Of a DNA stretch of 8,991 nt, positions 1 to 5,635 are shown one piece after another. The notes below the pieces were generated by a model. The model was not told the origin of the DNA. It made no database searches and was given only the letters and a program-made list of their open reading frames with translations. Source of the DNA: Patescibacteria group bacterium UBA6023 (lineage in GTDB: Bacteria; Patescibacteriota; Minisyncoccia; Phycocordibacterales; UBA6899); assembly GCA_002429425.1 (NCBI GenBank), contig DIZR01000081.1, positions 1 through 8,991 on the forward strand, read 5' to 3'. Positions within the stretch are counted from its first letter, which is position 1. Every line of letters begins with the position of its first letter. Made by a program: the position numbers and the translations under genes.

Positions 1-14
1 ATACTAAGGGATTT

Positions 15-20
15 TATACT
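15..20 (+). promoter_or_regulatory. Candidate -10 box for the SurA-like gene
   Basis: TATACT matches five of six bases of the sigma-70 -10 consensus. Transcription would begin near base 27, giving a leader of about 18 bases made only of A and T. The -35 region would lie outside the window, so this rests on one hexamer in AT-rich DNA. Confidence 0.3.
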
Positions 21-44
21 AATTCATAATAATAAATAAATAAT

Positions 45-713
45 ATGGACGAGCAAACGAAAGAAGAAATATCTGTTTCATCAGAAATAAGTAAAGAAAA
101 TACTCCACAAACAAAAAATGGAAACATTATGGTAAGTAAGAAAAACCTTGCTATTCTTGCCATTTTTATAGCTGTTATTGTGTCAATATATTTTTCCAAA
201 GGATTATTTATTGCCGCAACGGTCAATGGAAGCCCGATCAGTCGTATCGCAGTGATACAAGCACTTGAAAAATCTTCTGGTAAACAAGCACTTAATGCGC
301 TCATTACTAAAAAGGTTATTTCCGATGAGGTTCGAAAGAGAGGTATTACGGTGACCGATGAAGAGATAAATGCAGGAATAAAATATATTAGTGACCAGAT
401 TACTGCACAGGGGAGTACGCTTGAGGAGGCGCTCGCTGCACAGGGTGTTACGATGGCAGATTTTAGAAATAATCAACGTACACAAATTGAAGTAGAAAAA
501 TTACTCGCTGATAAGATTGTGGTTACTGATGCTGAGGTTAATCAATATATCCTTGAGAAAAAAATAAATATTCCTCAAGATCAACTTGCTCTTGCAAAAA
601 TTCAGATTCATGACCAACTGAAACGTGAGAAATTGAATAAGGAAGGTCAAATACTCGTGGATTCGTTGCGTTCGGCTGCAAAAATATCCTATTTTGTAGA
701 TTACGCAAAGTAG
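45..713 (+). CDS. Membrane-anchored SurA N-terminal-domain protein (putative extracytoplasmic chaperone, no PPIase domain)
   Basis: The 222-residue protein has a hydrophilic, Lys/Glu/Ser-rich N-terminal stretch (1-33). One hydrophobic segment follows (about 34-50), preceded by two lysines, which predicts N-in/C-out topology. The outer part opens with an ATVNGSPISR motif (58-67) and continues as helices with repeated 'ItVTDEEIN...' patterns (101-109, 158-168), the signature of the SurA/PrsA N-terminal chaperone domain. The chain stops at a C-terminal helix (about 180-222), so no parvulin prolyl-isomerase domain is present. In the family this domain binds unfolded exported polypeptides; a holdase role at the outer face of the membrane is inferred. 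The start at 45 has no Shine-Dalgarno site; Met29 (129) is an alternative that would remove the cytoplasmic tail but keep the membrane segment. It stands 38 bases before scpA. Family recognition is fairly secure, exact function is not. Confidence 0.8.
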   Translation: MDEQTKEEISVSSEISKENTPQTKNGNIMVSKKNLAILAIFIAVIVSIYFSKGLFIAATVNGSPISRIAVIQALEKSSGKQALNALITKKVISDEVRKRGITVTDEEINAGIKYISDQITAQGSTLEEALAAQGVTMADFRNNQRTQIEVEKLLADKIVVTDAEVNQYILEKKINIPQDQLALAKIQIHDQLKREKLNKEGQILVDSLRSAAKISYFVDYAK

Positions 714-737
714 AAAGGAATTTTTCGTTTGATATCT

Positions 738-745
738 GCTATAAT
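738..745 (+). promoter_or_regulatory. Extended -10 promoter element of scpA
   Basis: A perfect TATAAT (740-745) is preceded by TG one base upstream (737-738), an extended -10 element that can act without a good -35 box; none is seen at 16-18 bases spacing. Six bases separate the box from the scpA ATG, so the predicted transcription start falls on or next to the A of the start codon and the mRNA would be leaderless. It lies in the short gap after the preceding stop codon. The match is direct; promoter activity is inferred. Confidence 0.55.
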
Positions 746-751
746 CAAATA

Positions 752-1537
752 ATGGAGCAGGAAAAAGATCAAGTAATACTCGGTGAGCATAAGGTGAGCT
801 ACCATATAAAGACCGAGCAGTTTGAAGGTCCGCTCGATTTATTGCTGACTCTTATTGAAAAGAGAAAGCTATTTATTAGTGATTTTTCGCTTTCGAAGGT
901 CACCGATGACTATATTGAGCATATTCGTCGATTTGAGTCGTACCCAATGAATGACGTGGCAAATTTTCTTCTTGTCGCTTCAACGCTTGTGCTTATTAAA
1001 TCAAAAGCGATACTTCCACAACTTAACCTTACGGAAGATGAAGAAAGTGATATCGACGACCTCAAGCGTCGTCTTGCCGTGTATGAACTTTTTAGAAATC
1101 TTTCCCAACATGTTAAAATAAATTTTGGGAAGCAACTTATTTTTGAACGTAGTGATCGACCGGAAATGCGGGTAGTTTTTACTCCTGATCCGCGCCTCAC
1201 ATTGGCGCAGATGGGAGAATCAATGAGTGCCGTCATTCACGCACTTCCAAAGAAAATAATTATCCCAAAAGCAACGGTTAAAAAAATAGTTTCAATCGAA
1301 GAGATGATGACGCGACTTTCTGTCCGTGTGACGCAGGCGCTGAAGACGAGCTTTACGCAATTTTCACGTTATCAAAAAGGAATTGCAATACCAAAAGAGC
1401 ATCGCATTGAAATAATCGTTTCCTTTCTTGCGATGCTTGAACTTGTGAAGCAGGGCGTTGTGCATGTCACACAACATGAAGATTATGGCGACATCGATAT
1501 CGAAACGCATAAATTCAAGACCCCAGAGTATGGTTAG
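752..1537 (+). CDS. scpA: Segregation and condensation protein A (kleisin)
   Basis: ScpA is the kleisin that bridges the SMC ATPase heads and, with ScpB, forms the bacterial condensin that organises and separates daughter chromosomes. The 261-residue product has the family N-terminal signature FEGPLDLLL (24-32) and the helix FLLVASTLVLIKSKAILP (72-89), which corresponds to the SMC-neck-binding region. A variable acidic middle follows (TEDEESDIDD, about 94-103). The C-terminal winged-helix segment is rich in FLAMLELVKQG and ends DYGDIDI, as expected for the part contacting the SMC cap. Length is normal for the family. There is no Shine-Dalgarno site; the nearest purine run (GGAA, 717-720) is over 30 bases upstream, whereas a TATAAT sits 6 bases before the ATG. 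scpB follows after 65 bases. No smc gene is in the window. Confidence 0.96.
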   Translation: MEQEKDQVILGEHKVSYHIKTEQFEGPLDLLLTLIEKRKLFISDFSLSKVTDDYIEHIRRFESYPMNDVANFLLVASTLVLIKSKAILPQLNLTEDEESDIDDLKRRLAVYELFRNLSQHVKINFGKQLIFERSDRPEMRVVFTPDPRLTLAQMGESMSAVIHALPKKIIIPKATVKKIVSIEEMMTRLSVRVTQALKTSFTQFSRYQKGIAIPKEHRIEIIVSFLAMLELVKQGVVHVTQHEDYGDIDIETHKFKTPEYG

Positions 1538-1565
1538 GAAGAATGGGTAACATAAGTTATCATCT

Positions 1566-1593
1566 TTGAAAAAACCATTTTATACGTTACACT
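1566..1593 (+). promoter_or_regulatory. Candidate promoter in the scpA-scpB gap
   Basis: TTGAAA (1566-1571) and TACACT (1588-1593) are separated by 16 bases. They match the -35 and -10 consensus at five and four of six positions. The start would fall near 1600, one to three bases before the scpB ATG, so the transcript would be leaderless or nearly so. The 65-base gap shows no terminator hairpin. TTATAC (1580-1585) is a competing -10 without a partner. Confidence 0.35.
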
Positions 1594-1602
1594 TGCATTT
1601 AC

Positions 1603-2349
1603 ATGGATCTCCCAAAAGCCATATCCGCCATATTGTTCTACCACGCAGAACCAATGACCATAAAACGTCTTGCGGTGTTGCTAAAGCGCCCCGAAGAGGA
1701 GGTACGTGCTGCACTATCTGCACTTGAGGGGAAACTTGCTGAAGCGGGACTTATGCTTGTTCAGAATGGTGATTCAGTAACACTTGGCACTGCGGTTGGG
1801 GCGAGTGCGCTTATTGAAAGCATTACCAAGGAAGAACTTTCAAAAGATCTTTCAAAGGCAGCACTCGAAACTCTCGCAATTGTCCTTTATAAGGGTCCAG
1901 TAACGCGGAGTGAGATTGACTATATTCGTGGTGTGAATTCAACATTTATTCTTCGTAATTTACTCGTACGAGGGCTTATCGAAAAGGTTGAGAATCCTAC
2001 TGATCAAAGAAGTTTTTATTATAGAACAACATTCCAACTACTCGAATACATGGCAGTAGGAAAAATAGAGGAGCTTCCCGACTATCACGACACCATCACA
2101 CAACTCGGTGCGTTCGCAAATACAAAAGAAGAAGAAAAAATTGAACCCAACATGACGATGCATACTGAGTTGAGTCAAATTACCGATGATGCACAGGGTG
2201 TTTCAGATGCCGGAGTTGTCGCTCGTGTGATGGATCAAAATGCGATGGAACTTGAAGTGGAAGCAGATACATGGGAGGAAGACGAGGCTGGTGAAAGATT
2301 TGACGATGATGGATTACGTGAACATACTGAAGCTGATAGCGCATTATAG
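1603..2349 (+). CDS. scpB: Segregation and condensation protein B with acidic C-terminal tail
   Basis: ScpB binds the ScpA kleisin as a dimer and completes the SMC condensin complex. The 248-residue product has two winged-helix domains: about 1-78 (starting DLPKAISAILFYHAEPMT) and about 82-160. The second carries the family signature LSKAALETLAIVLYKGPVTR (83-102), then SEIDYIRGVNS and LLVRGLIEKVE. The usual glycine-rich 'GR..pGRP.lY.TT' turn is replaced by NPTDQRSFYYRTTF (131-144), and the domain closes with the expected ELPDY. Residues 175-248 are an extra low-complexity tail with 24 Asp/Glu against 5 Lys/Arg, making the protein longer than typical ScpB (roughly 180-200). It lies downstream of scpA, its normal partner. 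No Shine-Dalgarno site is seen. The next gene begins 5 bases after the stop, so the two are probably co-transcribed. Confidence 0.95.
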   Translation: MDLPKAISAILFYHAEPMTIKRLAVLLKRPEEEVRAALSALEGKLAEAGLMLVQNGDSVTLGTAVGASALIESITKEELSKDLSKAALETLAIVLYKGPVTRSEIDYIRGVNSTFILRNLLVRGLIEKVENPTDQRSFYYRTTFQLLEYMAVGKIEELPDYHDTITQLGAFANTKEEEKIEPNMTMHTELSQITDDAQGVSDAGVVARVMDQNAMELEVEADTWEEDEAGERFDDDGLREHTEADSAL

Positions 2350-2354
2350 ATATT

Positions 2355-3356
2355 ATGACTACTGTAACGAAAATTCAGATTTTTCTTGCCGTACTTATTC
2401 TTGGCTTCCTTACCGGACCACGAGTAATACAGGCACTACAAAAAAATTCTCCAGATAGTAATGAATCAGCAACAATCAGTCAAAATAATATAACCACACG
2501 AAATCCATATTCGACAGCAAAATCTATACTTGTACCACCATCATCCTATTCAGCACTTCATCTTGAGGCAAAAAGTGTTTATGTTTGGGATATATTAAAC
2601 CACAAAAAATTGTATGGTATGAATGAATATGCACAACTTCCGCTTGCGTCAGTTACAAAAATGATGACCGCGATTGTCGCAACAGAAATACTGCCGGAAA
2701 ATTCGATGATCATGATTCACCCCGAAGATCTTCTTATCGAGGGTGATTCGGGGCTTTATGCGAATGAAGCCTGGAAATTCAATGAATTATTGGATTTTAC
2801 CCTGATATCCTCATCAAATGACGGTGCGAGTGCAATTGCAAATGCGGCAGGAGCAATGCTTACTGGAGCATCTTCAACTGACCGTCTTTTAAATAAAAAA
2901 ATGTTTATTAGTAAAATGAATGCAAAGGCACGTGAAATTGGCCTTGAAAATAGTCGATTTCTCAATGAGAGTGGACTCGATGTGGATAAGACTATTTCTG
3001 GTGCGTATGGTTCCGCGCGGGATATATCGATGCTTCTTGAATATGTATTTCTCAAGCATCCGAGTATATTTAACTCAACCACATACGCACGTCGCAACTT
3101 TAGATCAGAAAATAATATTCTTCATCATGTGACAAATACAAATCCTGATGTTGCGCGTATAAACGGAATTATTGGTTCAAAAACGGGGTATACAGACCTT
3201 GCTGGCGGAAACCTTGTTGTTGTTGTGGATATTGGAATTAATCATCCGGTGGTAATTGCTGTTTTGGGTTCCACGTATGAGGGTCGCTTTGCTGATGTAG
3301 AGCAATTGCTCCGTGCAACTGTCTTGGAGATAACAAAAAATAGCTCAATAAAATAA
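2355..3356 (+). CDS. D-alanyl-D-alanine carboxypeptidase, peptidase family S11 (PBP5/DacA type)
   Basis: This serine peptidase removes the terminal D-Ala from peptidoglycan stem pentapeptides outside the membrane, limiting cross-linking. All three active-site motifs of the penicillin-binding fold are present and correctly ordered: SVTK with nucleophile Ser99 and Lys102, SSN (153-155) followed by DGA, and KTG (276-278) in the GSKTGYT strand. Other family features are LPLAS before the nucleophile and FLNESGLD (202-209). A hydrophobic segment at about 7-22 serves as signal or N-terminal anchor, followed by a polar linker (30-65) rich in Ser, Asn and Thr. The protein ends about 50 residues after KTG, so the PBP5-type C-terminal beta domain and amphipathic anchor helix are absent. 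It starts 5 bases after scpB and is followed 4 bases later by mraY, consistent with one transcript. No Shine-Dalgarno site. Confidence 0.93.
   Translation: MTTVTKIQIFLAVLILGFLTGPRVIQALQKNSPDSNESATISQNNITTRNPYSTAKSILVPPSSYSALHLEAKSVYVWDILNHKKLYGMNEYAQLPLASVTKMMTAIVATEILPENSMIMIHPEDLLIEGDSGLYANEAWKFNELLDFTLISSSNDGASAIANAAGAMLTGASSTDRLLNKKMFISKMNAKAREIGLENSRFLNESGLDVDKTISGAYGSARDISMLLEYVFLKHPSIFNSTTYARRNFRSENNILHHVTNTNPDVARINGIIGSKTGYTDLAGGNLVVVVDIGINHPVVIAVLGSTYEGRFADVEQLLRATVLEITKNSSIK
3349..3354 (+). promoter_or_regulatory. Possible -10 box before mraY
   Basis: TAAAAT matches five of six consensus bases and has the same 6-base spacing to the ATG as the boxes before scpA and ftsW. It overlaps the end of the carboxypeptidase gene in a run composed almost wholly of A and T, so a chance match is quite possible. 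No -35 partner was identified. Confidence 0.2.
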
Positions 3357-3360
3357 TAAT

Positions 3361-4413
3361 ATGACACTCGATGTTATTAAAATACTGATACCTTCTGCGA
3401 TTGCATTTTTTATTGGCATAGTGATGACGCCACTTCTCACGAATTTTCTGTATAAACACAAGATGTGGAAAAAGACGAGCGTAAAACATACGATTGATGG
3501 GAAGGAAGCGACAATATCAAGTAAGTTACATAATGACGAAGAGCGCAAAACTCCACGGATGGGTGGTATCGTGGTGTGGGGAAGTGTCCTTATTACCGTT
3601 ATTATTCTTTGGATTTTTTCGCTGCTTTTTCCTAATGGGATTACCGGTAAACTTAACTTTCTCTCTCGCGGGCAAACGTGGTTACCACTTTTTACCCTTA
3701 TCGCAGGTGCGCTTTGCGGACTTGTTGATGACTACCTCGTCTGTCGTGATCGGGGAACATATAAGGGTGGCGGATTATCCCTGAAGACAAGATTATTTTT
3801 TGTATTCTTACTCGGACTTCTTGGTGCATGGTGGTTTTATTGGAAGCTTGGTATTGATAGTATCCATATTCCATTTTGGGGAAATTTATATGTTGGAATA
3901 CTTTTTGTTCCAATTTTTATTATTTTTGTTATTGGTATTTATTCAGGAGGTATTATCGATGGAGTAGACGGTCTTTCTGGTGGGGTATTTGCTTCAATCT
4001 ACTCAGCATATGCCATCATTGCTTTTGCAAATGGACAAATTGATATTGCTGCATATGCTTCCGTTGTTGTGGGAGGTCTTTTGGCGTTTCTCTGGTTCAA
4101 TATTCCCCCTGCACGATTTTTTATCTCAGAAACAGGAACAATGGCCCTCACTACATCGCTTGTTGTTGTGGCCTTCCTTACAAATGCAGTATTCGTACTC
4201 CCTATTATTGCTTTTTTGCTTGTTATTACGAGTGCCTCAAGTATCATGCAGATCGTATCAAAAAAATACCGTGGAAAGAAGGTATTTATCGTTGCTCCGC
4301 TGCACAATCATTTGCAAGCACTTGGTTGGCCTCCGTACAAAGTGACAATGCGTTACTGGGTAATGAGTATGATTCTTGCGGTTATTGGAGTAATCATTCA
4401 ATTGGTCGGATAG
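3361..4413 (+). CDS. mraY: Phospho-N-acetylmuramoyl-pentapeptide transferase (MraY)
   Basis: MraY transfers phospho-MurNAc-pentapeptide from UDP to undecaprenyl phosphate at the inner membrane face, giving lipid I and UMP. The 350-residue protein is mostly hydrophobic, with about ten membrane segments. Family motifs in order are TPRMGG (64-69; usually TPTMGG), VDDY with the Asp pair 123-124, IDGVDGLSGG (199-208, the 'DGLDGLA' loop), FLWFNIPPA (243-251) and LHNHLQALGWP (314-324). Two catalytic-site departures stand out: the usual FMGDxGS reads FISETGT, putting Glu257 where the third acidic residue is normally Asp, and the HHH triad is HNH (315-317). Overall length and motif order are normal, so it is probably active. 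It starts 4 bases after the carboxypeptidase and is followed by a 127-base gap and ftsW; murD, often placed between them, is absent. A related GlcNAc-1-phosphate transferase (WecA type) is possible but less likely beside ftsW and murG. Confidence 0.9.
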   Translation: MTLDVIKILIPSAIAFFIGIVMTPLLTNFLYKHKMWKKTSVKHTIDGKEATISSKLHNDEERKTPRMGGIVVWGSVLITVIILWIFSLLFPNGITGKLNFLSRGQTWLPLFTLIAGALCGLVDDYLVCRDRGTYKGGGLSLKTRLFFVFLLGLLGAWWFYWKLGIDSIHIPFWGNLYVGILFVPIFIIFVIGIYSGGIIDGVDGLSGGVFASIYSAYAIIAFANGQIDIAAYASVVVGGLLAFLWFNIPPARFFISETGTMALTTSLVVVAFLTNAVFVLPIIAFLLVITSASSIMQIVSKKYRGKKVFIVAPLHNHLQALGWPPYKVTMRYWVMSMILAVIGVIIQLVG

Positions 4414-4528
4414 TTCATGAAAATACTTCATTCGTCCTCATATCTTTATTTTTTGATTTATACATAATATACACCTCGCCTGGCATGAATGTCGCGCTTA
4501 TACACAGTAAAATACAGCACATTAAGGG

Positions 4529-4534
4529 TATAAT
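4529..4534 (+). promoter_or_regulatory. -10 box of ftsW in the mraY-ftsW gap
   Basis: A perfect TATAAT ends 6 bases before the ftsW ATG, the same geometry as upstream of scpA, so transcription would start at or beside the start codon. No TG extension and no good -35 hexamer at 16-18 bases are seen. The rest of the 127-base gap (4414-4540) holds no credible gene and no terminator hairpin with a T run; a second AT-rich patch (TTGATT at 4453, CATAAT at 4463) has no usable spacing. GGTGGG abuts the ATG directly, too close to act as a Shine-Dalgarno site. Confidence 0.5.
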
Positions 4535-4540
4535 GGTGGG

Positions 4541-5635
4541 ATGAAGCGAAAGAGTATCGATAGGATTTTTTTTGCCATTGTTGTCGCACTGCTTATTGTG
4601 GGCTTCTTTATATTTGTTTCCGCTGCATTGGGAACCCTTGAGGATGGTAAATCTAAATTTTGGAACATGCTTCTGTCACAAATAGGTTTTGGATTTATTG
4701 GAGGGGCTCTGGTGATGTACATTGCATCTCGCATTAAATATCAAATTATTCGAAAGCATGCATTTTGGTTACTTGCTATCAGCGTTGTGCTTTCCCTCCT
4801 TGTTTTTGTGCCTGGTATTGGAATGGAGCATGGTGGAGCAAGGCGCTGGATTGATTTAGGTATCACAACATTTCAACCGGGAGAATTACTTAAATTCAGC
4901 ATTATTGTCTATCTCGCTGCATGGCTTACTCTGTATAAACGAAAAATTCACTCACCACTTTTTGGTATTTATCCGCTACTTGGAGTGATGGGTATTGCAT
5001 GTGCAATATTTATAGCACAGCGTGACACGGGTAGCTTTTTGATTACCGCATGTGCCGGTGCTTCGATGTATATTGTTGCGGGCGCACGGTGGAGGGATAT
5101 ACTTATTCTTTTTCTTATTGGAATTGTAGGTTTAGGTGCACTTGCATTGTGGCGACCGTACGTGCTTGATCGATTTACCACACTTTGGAATCACACTGAT
5201 TTTCAGGGTTCAGGATATCAACTACGTCAATCACTTATTGCAATTGGTTCCGGTGAAGTTGTTGGCAAGGGATTTGGACAAAGTGTGCAGAAATTTACCT
5301 ATCTTCCCGAGGCACAAGGAGACTCAATATTTGCTGTCGCATCTGAAGAGTTTGGTTTTATTGGTTCATCCTTACTCGTTATACTTTATTTACTTTTTGC
5401 CTTGCGGGGACTATGGATCGCTGCATATGCACCCGATGTATTCAGTGGACTCATGGCGGTTGGCCTTGTTATACTCATAGTGTCGCAATCATTCATAAAT
5501 ATCGCCTCAATGCTTGCAATTGCACCACTTACGGGAGTTCCGCTGGTATTTGTAAGTCATGGGGGGACTGCATTACTAGTAGCGATGGCAGAAGTCGGTA
5601 TCTTACTTAACATTTCGCGATACAGAAACATATGA
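4541..5635 (+). CDS. ftsW: Septal peptidoglycan polymerase FtsW (SEDS family)
   Basis: FtsW is the multi-pass SEDS glycosyltransferase that polymerises lipid II at the division site together with a class B PBP. The 364-residue product has about ten membrane segments and the family motifs in order: GGARRWIDLG (98-107), FQPGELLK (111-118; usually QPSE), RDTGS (161-165), GSGYQLRQSLIAIGSGE (223-239), GKGFGQS (242-248), then LPEAQGDSIFAVASEEFG (255-272). Asp261 sits at the position of the essential aspartate of the 'EA.TDFIFA' motif. The last motif reads TGVPLVFVSHGG (331-342) where TGLPLPFxSYGG is usual. RodA is the close paralogue; FtsW is preferred because murG follows with a 4-base ATGA overlap, as in dcw clusters. 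The start has no spaced Shine-Dalgarno site; a TATAAT lies 6 bases before it. The stop is TGA. Confidence 0.9.
   Translation: MKRKSIDRIFFAIVVALLIVGFFIFVSAALGTLEDGKSKFWNMLLSQIGFGFIGGALVMYIASRIKYQIIRKHAFWLLAISVVLSLLVFVPGIGMEHGGARRWIDLGITTFQPGELLKFSIIVYLAAWLTLYKRKIHSPLFGIYPLLGVMGIACAIFIAQRDTGSFLITACAGASMYIVAGARWRDILILFLIGIVGLGALALWRPYVLDRFTTLWNHTDFQGSGYQLRQSLIAIGSGEVVGKGFGQSVQKFTYLPEAQGDSIFAVASEEFGFIGSSLLVILYLLFALRGLWIAAYAPDVFSGLMAVGLVILIVSQSFINIASMLAIAPLTGVPLVFVSHGGTALLVAMAEVGILLNISRYRNI

Noticed and set aside
1546..1563. Short inverted repeat TAAC-ATAA-GTTA after scpA.
   Set aside because: Four-base arms are too short to support a terminator or operator, and no T run follows.
2756..3097. A 113-codon antisense open frame inside the carboxypeptidase gene.
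   Set aside because: It is antisense to a motif-bearing gene, has no recognisable domain and no promoter of its own.
3980..4345. A 121-codon open frame in another plus-strand frame inside mraY.
   Set aside because: It lies wholly within mraY, whose frame carries all the family motifs; the Leu/Ser-rich translation is what a shifted hydrophobic gene gives.
4417..4467. Small open frame of 16 residues in the mraY-ftsW gap.
   Set aside because: It is very short, has no ribosome binding signal, and its hydrophobic composition follows from T-rich DNA.
4498..4506. TTATACACA fits the DnaA-box consensus TTWTNCACA upstream of ftsW.
   Set aside because: It is a single copy; a match to this degenerate 9-mer is expected about once by chance in 9 kb of AT-rich DNA, and there is no cluster, dnaA or dnaN nearby.
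4326..4544. Open frame crossing the mraY end and the following gap.
   Set aside because: Half overlaps the conserved mraY C-terminus and the remainder is low-complexity AT-rich translation; a promoter better explains the gap.
5633..5635. Possible UGA recoding, as in some CPR groups.
   Set aside because: TGA ends ftsW at the normal family length and forms the ATGA overlap with murG, and no gene in the window needs an in-frame TGA to stay intact.
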